64,000 bases of DNA from Eutypa lata (taxonomy: Eukaryota; Ascomycota; Sordariomycetes; Xylariales; Diatrypaceae): contig JAKULF010000004.1 in assembly GCA_022661535.1 (NCBI GenBank), forward strand, positions 372,001 through 436,000, written 5' to 3'. Positions 33,311-46,200 of this stretch are shown in pieces. Each line of letters opens with the position of its first letter. The stretch's first letter is position 1. The position numbers and the translations under genes are program-made. A model generated the notes under the pieces. It did not search any database. It was not told the origin of the DNA and saw nothing but the letters and a program-made list of their open reading frames with translations.

Positions 33311-36300
33311 TTAGGTACCACCCCACCGCGTATTGATCTGTTTCTTCCGGACCTAGACGCAAGTGAACACACATAGGTTAGCGTATCAGTAAATACAAGA
33401 CAGGGAGGCCGACGACGAAGAAAGCAACAGTGCAAGGGAGGAAACAACACAGATTTGGGTGTGAATGAAAGAAAAGAAGAAAAAGGTAGTGAGTGAATAG
33501 AGCGAAGATGTGCATCAAGAAGCGAGAATAGAGGAAATATCTTCGAGTTGGATATGGAGATTGCATGCAACGAGGTAAAAAAAAACACAAACTCGAACCA
33601 AGAGAACAAATCACCCGAACGAAGTCCAAGCCCTAGCTCTAAATAGGCCAGAAAGAAGAAGACTCAAAACAGGAGTTGAAAAAAGAGGAAGAAAAAAAAA
33701 CTCACCAAAGGGCCCAAAGCCAAAACGCCCAACCCCAGCGCCCCAACCGTAGCAACAAGGGCCAGCTTATTGAAGCCCTTACCGAGGACATCGAAAGCCT
33801 GACTCGGCGCGACGCGGGTACCGAAGAGATCGACACCGCCGAGGGCCAGGACGAGACTGGTGCTCTCGAGGACGGCCGGGCTGGCGATGATGTGCGCAGC
33901 CGTGCCTCGCAGCAAGACATCCCACTCGTGGGAGACGACCCACCTGGCGTCGACGTCGAGGGCGGGGGCGTAGCGCACGAGGCCCTCCTCGAGCTCCTGG
34001 GGCGTCGGGTCCCGGCCCACGGGGCGGCGGGGGTCGATGGCGGCGCGCGGGACGCCGACGACGGCGCGGAGGTCGGGCGCGTAGGCCAGCAGGAGGCGCG
34101 AACTGATGCCCTGCGCCGTCACGGAGGAGGCGAGCGCGACGAGGGGGCTCGACAGCACGAACGACTTCGAGACGGCGGCCGGGAGGGGGAGCCCCGCCGT
34201 CGGGTTGTCGAGTGGGTCCAGGGAGGAGAAGTTCGCGGCCGTGTCGCCGAGGGGTCCGCGGTCGTTGGAGAGCTCGGATTCGTAGAGGTCGGTTACGGTG
34301 AGTTGGTGGCCTTTTAGGGTCTGGGCCTTCTGTTGCTGTTGTTGGGACGAGGAGGACGAGGGTTCCCGGAGTGTATATTCCCCGTAGAACGAGCACACGA
34401 ACCAGTTCTCTGCAATCGTGCAGCTGATCTCCTTGTTCGGGTCGATGCCCTCGTGGGCTGCCGAGTGCAGAACCTGCCCGGAGATTGTATCTAGGAGATA
34501 TATAGTGAGAGAGGAAGAAGCTGCTGCTATTGTTGCGCCTTCACTGCTGCCACCGTCGATGGTCGCCACCACGATCGTGTTCGGGTTGAGGTACTTATAC
34601 TTAACGCTGCGATCACCGAGGACACGACCAATGGAAGCAATGGGATCATGTGTAGGCCTACTTGCGATATTCACGATTCTCTGGCCCTTGGGCGGCACGA
34701 ACGTCCACGCCGGCGTAGCCATAGCATGCTCACCACCACCAGACGTAAAGATAAGACCCTGAACGCCGCCCTCAGGTGTCCTCGTGACGACCGTCTGCTT
34801 CGGGGCCCAAGCAGCGGGTATCTCGTTGACCAACCCCCCAACACCAATAGGGAGCAGCCAGGGACCCGCGTCGCTGTCGACGAGGGCGGCGCTCTCGAGC
34901 GGTGGGAACAGGCCGGACGGGATCGATTCGACCGTATTTCCCGTATCGGACTTGACGATGATGAACTCGCCGCCGGCGCCGCGCACGGTGACAAGGCCCC
35001 TGACGTTATCGGCATGGATGGCCCGTACGTCCCAGGGTTGAGTGGTGGCGGGTGTCTCGGTAGCCTTCTTGCTCCAGACGATACGGCCGTGGTTGCCCGC
35101 GTCGAGACCGTAAAGCTTTCCTCGCTTAGTAGCGAGCACGACGAGCTTGTTGAACCCGAAGCTGTCTCGCGAGAGCGTATTGCTGCCGGAATTGGCGCTA
35201 TTCTCTGAACCGAGAATGCTGCTCAAGAGTCGTCCGGGGATAGACTGCAGCCAGCCAGGCAGGTACTGCAGGTCGTCGATGTGGCGGTTGACTCGATGGA
35301 TGTAGGCGTGGAATGGATTGCTGTGAGCCTCGGCCTCTAGCGTCTTAGCTAGTTCTTCCGATTCGGGGATCTCTGCCCAGGTAGCTGCGACAGCACCGCT
35401 CAAGCCTTCGGGGCGCGTCCATCCGAGCTCGCCATTGCGGATCAGGACCCAGTCATCGGCGTCATTGACGACCGCCGATCTCACGGCGTAGCTGTCATCG
35501 GGCTTCTTGACAACCTCGGAAACACCGTGGATGGCTTGCAGCTTCTCGCTTCCCTTCTGCAAAGACCAACGGCTGAGAATGCCATGCGATTGCGAAGACG
35601 TGATGATGACCTCGTCAGAGGTGACACGGGTAAAGAAGACATTCGCAGCGATTGAGCTAGTGGAAAAGGCACCGTCCCCCTCTATCAGGGGTAGTTCGTA
35701 CGCCTTCGTAATGGCATTGCTCTTCAGATCAATATGGAAAACATCTCCCTTATGACCCGTCTTAGTACGGGTATGAACCAAGAAATGAGGCGACGACTGA
35801 ACTAGATGCGGCGAATGTATCTCAACGCCCGTCGCACCACTAACGAGTGGGAAGGTCTTCGTAGCTTTCGTGCCGAGCACGTTGACCTTCAACGTAGTCA
35901 GGTTGTTATCGGTCCAAGCGACGATAGGCGCAGCCGAGTTCGACCCGACGAACATGACGTCCTTCTCGCTCTGCACCTCGCCCTTGGTGCCAATAGGAAT
36001 CTCATCCAGCTTCTTCCCCGTCAACGTATCCAAGACAATAACCTTGAGGCTATAGGATAGTAGAGAGCCATGTAGCGTGACGACAAAGACTTTCTCGACA
36101 TTGGTGCTGACCTGCAAGGGCACGTCATTGGTAACCTCTCTGTATTCCCATAGAACACGACCCTCAGTCCCATGTATCCTCCTCGTAACGCCCACTCCAT
36201 CTTCGGCATGCAGCGTAAGGACGTCCTTATGGTCGTTGCCCGTAAGCTCCATGACCTCGAGGTCCTTGGCCTTGCCGCGGAAGTCGAGGGACCAGACATT

Positions 36301-36678
36301 GCGACCGGAGATGGCATCCCAGGTCTGAACGGAGGTACCCGCAGCGCTAGCTAGCCAGGGCTCGTCCTCCCCAGCCCGCAGATGTGTACTGCTATCGCTG
36401 TCGCTGATGTTGGCGTGCTGCAACAGCGGCTGTCGCCATACCACGTCGCCGCTAGTGGGGTTGACGGCGCCGAGCACGCCTAGGTCGGTTAGGGTGTAGA
36501 GTAGGCTGGCCTTATCGTCGCGTCGCGGGCGGTGGAAGAAAGTGGTCTCGCGCTGCGGGACGCCCAGCAGCTTGTGGTGGTAGTCGATGTGGCCGACCTC
36601 ATCCTGAAAGACAGCTCGCACGGCGGCAGGCAGAGCCAACAGTAAGGAAAGCGAGAGGGTTCGGAACTGTAAATGCAT
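33311..36678 (-). CDS. EMC1: ER membrane protein complex subunit 1
   Basis: The large luminal subunit of the EMC, which inserts tail-anchored and multipass proteins into the ER membrane. Exons 33706-36678 and 33311-33352 (minus strand) give 1004 residues. The last exon is only 42 nt and lies behind a 353-nt phase-0 intron (GTGAGTTT...CTAACC...GTCTAG). It encodes VRKKQINTRWGGT and stop, a basic cytosolic tail after the membrane span. The N-terminus has a signal peptide (LSLSLLLALPAAVRA), then the family mark DEVGHIDYHHKLLG and QRETTFFHRP, and propeller-type strands (VLGAVNPTSGDVVWRQPL, GKLYGLDAGNHGRIVW). The C-terminal luminal domain precedes the span VALVATVGALGLGVLALG. The start at 36678 is chosen because it opens the signal peptide, although the frame is open for 47 codons more. 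A TTCG-rich simple repeat lies directly upstream of the start. Confidence 0.95.
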
Positions 36679-37744
36679 CTTAGTTGTTCGTTCGTTCGTT
36701 CGTCCGTCCGTTCGGTTTTTCCCTTCTTTCTCCTGCCAGTGGGTATATCGGTTTATCTGGCGGCAATTATACGGTGTGCAGAGCCATCGGAACTTTAGAA
36801 AAGAGAACTCATAAAACACGATGTAGACAGACGGGATAGTGTAGGTAGTGTGGACGTGATATTCACACAGCTACTAATGTTAACGTAGCAGTGTAGACAG
36901 ATACATACATGCACTGAGCTAAGCTTAGGTATTGACGATTGACGTTATGACGCTGCTGATTTGACGTTGCACCAGTGGTGATGAACCATATTACGCCTTA
37001 CCCACTCTGGCTAAGCGTGGACAGCAACCAAGCAGGTCCAGTTTGGCGTTTGGTTATCACCTGAAAAAGGCTAAGGTGTATTAAATAAACATACATGTAC
37101 GTATGTATGTATGTATGTATCAAGATAGCCACTGAGACCTTTGGCGCCTTAACGTGAGATTGAAGGGTATCGCATACCTCCAACTGCACATTACAAGAGA
37201 GGATGTCTGTTTGAGCTGTCTAATAGGAGATCGATCTTAATTAACAATTGGTTAATAGAGCAAATGCCAACAACTAGGTACTTCATTAGGTAGAATCCTA
37301 GCAATACAAATCCCAATCTAGCTAGAATTATAAGCCATCTCGTCCCGTCTTCGCGTTGCAATTAACTAGCCCCTTTACTTATGATCTGACATAATCTGTG
37401 CAATTGATCATATCGACCATCTCGAGTGCTTCAGGTATTATTCGCACATTCTCTGCAAAAGCCTTTCCCTCATTATCTTCTCACTCATCGACCATCCATG
37501 CCATGCCATGCCATACAGAGAGTACTCTAGGAAAAATAACTAGCTGACAATTAACATCTCTCTCTCTCTCTGTATGTGTGCGCGCGCCGCAAGTACAATG
37601 AACAAACAAAGCAAAGCAAGCTTTCCTTCTAGATGCAAGTATCATCATGCATCCTAACCATCACCCGTTGCATCTCAAAAGACGAAGATGTAACTAAGTG
37701 CGTAAGGAATAGAACGTCTCAAAAGTACTTCGCTTCGCATCGTT
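36679..37744. other. Gap between EMC1 start and the PARP-finger gene 3' end
   Basis: It contains the EMC1 promoter, including a TTCG/TCCG simple repeat at 36685-36714 in the likely 5' leader, and a GTAT microsatellite at about 37100-37120. No gene seen. Confidence 0.6.
37100..37120. repeat. GTAT microsatellite
   Basis: About five GTAT units in the EMC1 upstream gap; another at about 62440-62458. Confidence 0.85.
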
Positions 37745-39253
37745 TTAAGCCTTCTTAGGACGACCCCGTCTCGTCCTAGTGGGGGCAGGCTTGACGATAG
37801 CATCATCGTCGCTATCTTCGTCCGCAACAGCAGCAGGAGCAGGAGTAGCCTTGACGGCGGATTTGCGACCGCGTCTACCCTTGGCCTTAGGAGTCGGTTC
37901 GGGCTCGGGCTCCGGTTGCTCATCTTCTTCATCTTCATCGCTCTCGACCGGAGGAGGCGTGGGAGCTTTCTTGGCCGACGCCTTGCCGCTGTCGCGCGCT
38001 TTCTTAGCGCGAGGAGCTGGTGCCTTTTTCTTAGGCTTTTGCTCCTCTTCCTCCTCCTGCCCCTGCTCTTCATCATCATCGTCGTCGTCTTCCTTGACAA
38101 CCGGTGGTGCTGGCGCTGGTGCTTTGGCCTTGCGACCGCCGCCCTTGGCCTTCTTCTTGGCCGGCTGTTCGTCTTCGCTATCCTCTACAGCAGCCTCCTT
38201 CTTGCGACCTCGCTTGGCGGCCGGCTTCTTCTTCTTGGGTGTGCCGTCCTCTTCGTCGCCCTGAATGTAAGTGTGAGTGATAGTCATAGCAGATTTGTTT
38301 GGGGAAGTACGCAACGCTATGCTACGTAGCTTCAACGCACCTCGTCATCTTTCTTAGCCTTAGCTTTCGTGGCGCGACCACGGATAGCCTTCTGGCCAGG
38401 CTTGTTGTACTCGGGGTCCTATCTAATGTTAGCGTCTGGATGATAGTACTGCATCTTATGCGCATTACTCACGCCTTTGAAGTCCTCTGGGGCGATGTGT
38501 CCTTGCTTGATAGCTTGCTTGACTTTCTCTTGGACATCAGGGTGGTCCCTTCTCATGGTCAGCAGAGGTCCATATAAACAGTCGAGACGTATCCAGGAAG
38601 AGAGAACTTACTCCAGCTCCTCCCAGCCATCGATCGCATCCCAGTTGTAGTCATCATCTCCGTCACCATCGGCATCGTCATTCTTAATGGTGTCGCGAAT
38701 GTTGGAGATGGTGAAGCCCGACACACAACCCCTTGAAGCGAATTAGCTCATCTAGTTCATCTAGCACGAGTAAAGAAGGAAAAAAGGGGGGCCGGAGACG
38801 AACCAATGTCGCCATCGCCAGGATCCGTGATCGTGGATCTCAACCCAGGCACCGAGTCTAAGCTCTCCCTTAGAGATCTTCACTTTCTCATTCTTGCACA
38901 CAGTGTCTTGACAACCTGCGCGGTTGCTGCTTGCCAACTCTGCGAGTCCATGTTAGTAGCGTTCTCTTGTAGGTTCGTAGTTTACTTCAAGAAAATCGAA
39001 TGGATGATTAAAATTAAAAAGACGTATATTTCAAGCAGTAAAGAAGAAAAAGAAAAAATGGATATATATTAACAGCTGCATGTCACTAGTTACGTGAAAT
39101 AGAGTCGGGGCCAACATCTAGAGCGAGATGTCTGAGATGGGTGGATGGGTGACGTTAAGCAGACAGCCAGGGAAGGGCAGGCTCTGGGATATTCTTCGAA
39201 AGTAAATATAAAGCAAGGCCCTCGAGAAGGTACATACCAATTCGGTAAGACAT
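37745..39253 (-). CDS. PARP-type zinc-finger nuclear protein, six exons, no catalytic domain
   Basis: Exons 39238-39253, 38804-38939, 38612-38731, 38473-38551, 38341-38418 and 37745-38260 (minus strand) give 314 residues. The first exon encodes only MSYRI plus one base and is followed by a 298-nt intron. Every junction is in phase; the second intron starts GTTCG, which is less usual. Residues 8-60 are a PARP-type zinc finger: SNRAGCQDTVCKNEKVKISKG, LRLGAWVEI, then GSWRWRHWGCVSG. This binds DNA breaks in poly(ADP-ribose) polymerases and ligase III. Next come acidic DNDGDGDDDYNWDAIDGWEEL-like text and a helix (HPDVQEKVKQAIKQG). The last 170 residues are alternating Lys/Arg- and Glu/Asp-rich blocks with KRGRKK, GRRGRKS and RRGRPKK (AT-hook-like). 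No ADP-ribosyl transferase domain is present. A chromatin or DNA-damage role is inferred. It lies beside the ATR kinase gene, on the same strand. Confidence 0.9.
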
Positions 39254-40274
39254 CTTGTCTTCGACTTTTTGAAAAGTTGATTTTCCAGTTTTGATGAGTT
39301 CACGCGCGTCGAAATGACACACAACGTGATAGGAAAATCCAGTAGAAGGGGGCAGGAATTGGGTTGGTCTCGGTGATGTGTAGAGATACCAGAAGGGGTT
39401 GGATGGGTTGGTGTAGATTTAAGTAGGTGGTAAGTACGTTGCTGTTTAAAAGACGTTTTAGGTCAAGTCAACAGCAGGAAAAACCAATCAGATAAATCAG
39501 GGGTTTCCTCAAGAATGGGGAAAAAAGACTTGATTAACGAATTCAAAGAATCAAATGCCTCTCTTGATGGGATTGAATTGTCAAAGGGGTGAAAAGAGCA
39601 TAAAAAGAAAAAGGGTTGAAGTGCGAAAGAAAAAAAAGAATTCGGGATTTAGACGCGTGGGACATTTCCTAAGCTGCGAGCAGGGTCGCGTGTCAAAGCT
39701 CCAGTGCTTTACTCTAGTAGAGTGATAGCGATTTTCCTTTTAGGCCGCAGGCCAGGCTGCTACCTACCACCACCACCACCAATACCACGACGACCGGCAC
39801 CATGCATTCATTGCCCACCTTTGAGATGCCTAACTACAATCATTTAATAACTAAGAAGTATATATGTATGGCCTTTTTTTGCTTTTTACTATGCATGTTC
39901 AACTTCTTTGCATGCAAATATTTATATCCTAATTTTGCCCCTTTCATTTTTATTTAACATAGCAGTACTGCCTGGCATCTATCTACCTTAGGAGTGAACT
40001 GGCAATGCCAATCAAAATCAAACCCAATTCTTTCGCTGGGAACTTCATATTTATTAGGCTAAATGAATTTAGAGGAATTGATCATGTTATCTAAGTATCT
40101 AACGATGTCAAAGAAAAAAACTGGGAATTCAGGTAGATCGTACTTGTCGTAATTCATAGAATAACCACCTACACAGCTACCTTGCAAGTTACTTAAAAAT
40201 GTGTATAGCTAAGTACAGATTGACCTTGAATTGCACCTCGTTCGCTACGCAATGCATTTATTTCCCTTTTCCCC
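39254..40274. other. 1-kb gap between the PARP-finger gene and the ATR gene
   Basis: Holds the PARP-finger promoter and the ATR 3' end. A/T- and purine-rich; no gene seen. Confidence 0.6.
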
Positions 40275-43200
40275 TTACAAGAAAGGACACCACCCAATAT
40301 ACATGGCGGCGAGGTTCTTCGGGTTGACCGCCTGCTTGATGAGCTCCTCGACCTGGCCCTCGACGCCGAGCGGGATGCTCTCATCGGGCAGCAGGCCCCG
40401 GACCTTGCGCTTGATGTTGTCGACGACGCTCTGGGGGTTGAGCCGGACGACCTCGTTCTTCCGCTTCTTGTCCTTCTGCAGGTCCAGCGTCGGGTCGTAG
40501 ATGAACGCCTCGAGGATCGTCATCAGCGTCTCCTCCTGCTGCCGCAGGATGCTCAGCGTCAGCTCCGAGCACTTCCGGAACGGGCCCTCCGACCCGTGGA
40601 TCCCCATCGCCGCCACCATGTTGTGCGTCAGCCGGAACGGCACCCGCTCCGGCTGCGCGAACGTGAGGCCCTTGTCGAAGAGGCAGTTGAAGTCCACGTG
40701 GAAGATCCCGCCGTTCCCTTCCTCCAACAGCACGTTCTCCCCGTGCCGGTCGCCGAGACCGAGGATGGTCCCCACCATGGACATCACAGCGCAAGATCGT
40801 GTGTATCGAAGCCTTGCTGCGAACCAGGCCGTGGGGTTCGGGAACTGAGAAATAAACCATTGAGGAAGAACTGGTGGAAACACGCCTAGGACCCCGTCGG
40901 TGAAGATCTTGGTGTTTTTATCCCCAGTAGCTGCATCCTTCATCATCGCCGCGAGATGTCCGTAGTTAGGGACGACCCCCTTTGATCGGTAGATGTTCAA
41001 AAGGATGTCTCGGAGCGTTTTAAGGCCCGAAACCCATTCGATGATACCACACTCTTCGTTCAGAGGGGTGACGGCGTATGTTCTGATATATAGCTGTCTC
41101 CTGCTAGACTCGGCATCTCGTTTCAGAGATCGGTTGATCATACTATTGAACTCCATTAGACGCTGGTCGGTCCGAAGATCGTCCTTCGGCTTGATCAGAA
41201 GTCCGTAGTTGACACCGTTAGATCCGCGAGCCGTAAGCTTTCGAGGCTTTGCGAGAGACCCTAGTACCATCACATCATCTAGAAAACAGTCAATCGTGAT
41301 GACATCTCGTGAAAATGCCTTGTGCTTCTTCACGTTATCGGTCAGGGTAGGCAGCGTGGCCGTGAGGCAAGTTTCGATTGGGACAACTAGCGGACATGGA
41401 GTGCACTTGTGGTTGAATCCCAAGTCGCGCGTGATGCTCGCCATTGTTGTCCTGTTGCTCTGGAAATCTCCATTATTGCAAGCCAGGAGTAATTGGTCCG
41501 CAAGCTTTTCGCCCATACGTAATAGCGACTTAAGATCGTAAGAGCCATTTTCTACCTTTTTGCTCGTACTTCTCAGTCTTTGTAAAATCTGATGACCTCG
41601 CGTTCTCCTCTCCGAGGAGGCTTGTTTACTAGTCATGATAGCAAATAAGCTCCATAGCGCCTGTCTCGGGTGGGCTTCCACAACCTTGAAGATGATTTCT
41701 TGTAGGAGCATGAAGACCTCTAGGTTAGGATGCGCAATTCGTGCTACGACCTGGGGTAGTGCAGTATAGAATATATACGCGGGCAGCCTATTGATATATT
41801 TGTTTAAGTATTTATGGAGGGCATCAAGAAGTGTTTTGCGGCGATGGTAGAGTTCTCGGGAAAGCGATACTTTGCCTTCCGGCGCCTTGTCAATTTGAGC
41901 GCCCATTTCCAACCAAAGTGTGAGGATACGGGGAAGAGTCTGATATAAGTATTTGGTCCCATAGTTGAGGGATCGGATGTAATTCTCGATCACCAGTTTG
42001 GCCGTTTCTCCGCTGTGATAATGTTCACTTTGGTCCTCCCACTTCAGTGACTTTTCGGATTCGAGTACTTTCTTGTAATGACGGCCAAGGTAATAATGGC
42101 CCTTCTCCCATGTGGCATATGCCTTGGGGACGTTCTGATATTGCTGCCTCAATGCGGATGCATGGGTCTGGCCTGCGCTATCAAGCCATTTTGCGAGAAG
42201 TAGATGAGCCCGTGCTGTAAGCATACTTTGCTGCGACTCGGGATTCTTTTCGGACGAATCATGATCAACAAAGCTTTGGTTGGTAAATGCACTGCTAGCG
42301 ATAGCCCCTTGAAGTGTCTGGATTGCCTTTCTGCTATGTCCCTCTTTCCACAGTAGGCGAGCATGCTCAATTGTAGCAGAACCATCGCCGAGCTCCGAAG
42401 CATGTAGTACGGCGTTGAATGACTGATGCATAGAGTTGGCTTTTCTAGCCAGTCGAGCGCTCGTAAGCCAGAGGGTAGAAATGTCCAAATCAGTGTATTT
42501 GGGTCTGAGTGTGTTAGTGATTGAAGAAGGAATATCTTGTTCATGGAAACGCACCTCATCAGCTCCATAGCCGCACGCCGTATACCCAATGCATATTGCT
42601 TGTCGTTAACATAGGAGCCCAAAACCTCAAGACGTCGGTTGAGAACTTTAAGCGTCTCCTGAAGGTGCTGATTGCCATCGTTGTTAATACCAGCAATCAG
42701 ATCGAGATCCGTTAATACGTGGCACTTCAGCATAGGTTCATGGGATGTCTGTAGGGAAGAGGTAGCTGAGAAGGTCATCGACGAACTGACTCTCTCTCGC
42801 AAAACTTTCATCTCTTCAACAAACGATTTAGTCCAGCCTTGTTGTAGGTAGAGCAGAGCCTGGGCAACGGATACGTTGAAATTCTCGGCGCGATCTCCTT
42901 GGTACCTAGAGATGAATTTACGCATCGTTTGCCATCTTCCAGTTGCCCAAGATGCTTCTACAGCATACGGTACTATACGGTTGATTGTCGCCGAAGCTGT
43001 GTGTTTCTCTATACCCTCGACGTAATTCAAAAGGACGTCTATCGCAATGTTAGTTTATACTTTTAGTTATGCACTAGTAGAGCTGAAGAATGGCTTACCA
43101 TGTTGCCCTGATTCTTTTAAGCACGTCAAAAGATCAATCTGAACATCGATATTGTCAGGATTCTCGGCAAGCTTAATTTCGTACCAAGTTTGAGCAGCTG

Positions 43201-46200
43201 CCCATCTCCCGGCTTTCCGATGACTCAGGATTTGCTGGTTGATGTCAAGAACATGAAGATGAGCAGATATTCCCTCTAGACCGTCAGGCTCATCGATCTG
43301 CGTGTATATATCTTGGAGCCTCTGCAACAAGCGGTCCTTCTCTTCTACGTCATCCTTCTCTCGCTCGACCTGCCGAATATGCTGTTCTAGATGGAATAGA
43401 GCCCTTGAGTATGCCTTGCAGTCGACAGCCCGTTGAGAGATTAGTTCGGCAGGAATGGAGTCTAGAATAATCTGAACCTTCTTTATAGCAGTGACATCCG
43501 CAGGGTTCAGGTTTGGCTGTGCTCTCTTCGCCTGAATCCATCGGCTAGCATAGTCAAGGATCCGAAACACGGCCTGGACTCGTAAGTAAAGCAATCGCTA
43601 AAAGGATTCAAGATTGACTTACTTCACAATACAATTTCTTGTCTTCATGTTCGACATAGGTCGCATTGGGCGGTAGTTCGTGCTGAAGAACAGTGAGAAG
43701 CTCACGAAGGACATGAGCGCGCATCTCCTCTGAGCTGTTATCACTGATAATGATATGAAGCACCACGTAAGGTAGAAGGAACTCGGAAATCGAGATATCT
43801 TTGACTCTTATTACCCGGCATAGCGGTTCGAATATCAACGCAGCAAAGTTATTTTGCGGTTTTCGAAGCAGGTCGAGGGTAAAAGTACGTGTCCAGTTGC
43901 TATAGATCCTGCCAGGTCGGAAGATCGGGTATTCTGTCGGCGGAGATGCCATAGGTGCAAGGTAATACCTGGAGGTTAGAAAGGGAATGAGTACTTCTCG
44001 AGCCCCTTCAGATATTGAGAGCCACTTCCGATAGATAGGCTCAGCTTCCCTTGAGCCTACCATATGTATGGCTGACCCAATATCACATCTCTCAAGGAGC
44101 TGTTGCATTGCAAATGACAAGAATCCTTGGAGTTTAGCGTCAGTAGCTGAGAGAAACGACTTGACTAGCACGTGCTCCAATAAGAAGACAACAAAATCTG
44201 TAGTTTCGCCAGATTCCTCGAAGTTGCTTTTGACTACGATTTGTCTCTCGGCTCGGACTGTGTCCACACGATTCGGGTCTAGACAACCCACTAGGCCAAT
44301 GCACTGTGTGCAAAGGCTGCTGATCTCGCCATGAACCCCGTTATATTTCGAAGCGCAGTCAAGAAGCGCACGCGTAAGGGTGGTGACTACTGAGTCGGGC
44401 TGCTCGCTTACAGCAGACGCCTGCAGGTAACCTTGCTGCTTTTGTAGATAAGAGGCCAGTTCCCGTAAAGCCTGGAGCACAACACCACTATTGTCGTGGC
44501 ATATTCTCTCACCTAGGAGAAAGAATGCAGTACGGTTATCGACAGGCTTACGAAGCTTGTTCAACTTCGCTTCTACGTCTGCTAAGCTGTTAATATGGCT
44601 GAACGATGGCAGCTTGCTAATGACAGCCTCTAAGGTCGATGTTTCCCGGGTCAGTAGGGTCTCAATTAGACCCCGTGCCAAATCCTGGGTTACAGTATCG
44701 AGCGAGGCCCAGTAGTGACCTATAAGGAAGAATGTTGTCTCGATCAATGCTTCCACGTCCTCTTCTTCGAGATGCAAAAGCATAGCTGCCCAGCAGGAGA
44801 ATGCCGAGGGTCGTAGCTCATCTTGGGACATGGCTGTAAGGAGACAAGCAGAGATCTATTTCTGGTTAGTTTGTGCGAACTAGAATAGAGGACTACAGGC
44901 TTACCTGAGGCCGGGCGATGCGTATATAATGCTTTCCGATTCTAAGCATTTCTTCCATCGCCTTAATGCAGCGCTTTCGTTCTTGTATCGGGGGGTTTTT
45001 CTCCCATGTATCATTGATCACGTCTGTCAGCCGTGTCATGAGGCCCAAAGCATGCTGTTGTAGGAATCTGCCTGTTGCATGAGATTTCTTGGGCCTTTTC
45101 TCTCCAAGAGCAGCAAGTATCAGGAGAGCCATCTGATTTAAAGCCCCTCGTATCTTTGTAACTTGTTAGGTTCAGCTGAAATTGAGACGGGCTGTATTGA
45201 ACTTACGTGAGGTTTACGCTGCTCGTCTGCGTCACCAGCAGCCTTCAAGAGTTCTAGAGTGGTTACCAACGGTTCCACCTGAAGGAGTTCTACAAATGTT
45301 AGGGCGTCAAAGTGGGAAGAAATCTGTCGGAATAAAGCCATAGAAAACTCCGGTACATCTGGCACCTCCTGTACCATAAGAAGAGCAAGTATAGGGCCAA
45401 GATTGGCGTTGTCTAGACAGGGTTGCCAGGATTCCTCCTCGCCTCGGACTTCTGCGATCTTTTGAATGACGTCTTGCTTCTTCGTCAGTACTAGCCAGGG
45501 CATGGCATGGCTATGAATGTATATGATGAGCTCCGGAACGTTCATTGACATCAATTCTGATAACAGCCGAATAAGCTTCGGTTTTGCGATATAGTCTTTG
45601 AGCGCAGAGAAAGCAAGGTATCTCCAGAACGGCTCCAGCAATTGGCGAGGAGTTATTTGCCGAGATTGAGCAATCTTCATGATCTAAACGTGGTCAGTGT
45701 TCCCCGTCTAATGCAAGAATGATGCAAAGCATACCTCTGTGAAAGCTGTCGCAGAAGTCATGATGCTGGCGTGGCCTAAATACTCGACAAGCTTTACAAG
45801 AATGAGATTAAGCTGGTCCTCTTTCACAACACTAGCCAGGTATGAAACGTCAGTACAGTTCTACCAAGAGCCATCCGTAGTCACAAATACCTTCCAATCT
45901 GGGACCATGCCATGATGCAAGTTTCCGTCAAATGCAGTGAATTCTGGTCTGAGAGAGAGCGAAGTATATTAAGAACGTTGGCTCGATTTTTATGGGCGAT
46001 ATCAGACGTATTAGTAGCCATTTCGCATAAGAACACGGGAACTGTCCGGCTACAACACAGTCAGCTCATATTCATGAAGGCATGTTGGGCCTCTTACCTA
46101 GATGCAATACGCAACTCCCTGATGGAGCTCTGCAGCGACTTCAAGCACCACTGGGCTGCCAGGGAAGATTCGACGTCGAGAAATTCTCGGTCGTAGCAGT

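Noticed and set aside
33676..34317. Plus-strand frame over the EMC1 3' part
   Set aside because: Antisense shadow in GC-rich coding DNA.
43598..43622. Shorter 25-nt intron alternative in ATR
   Set aside because: It keeps the frame but is shorter than any intron seen here; the 49-nt option has a usual length and a better branch region.
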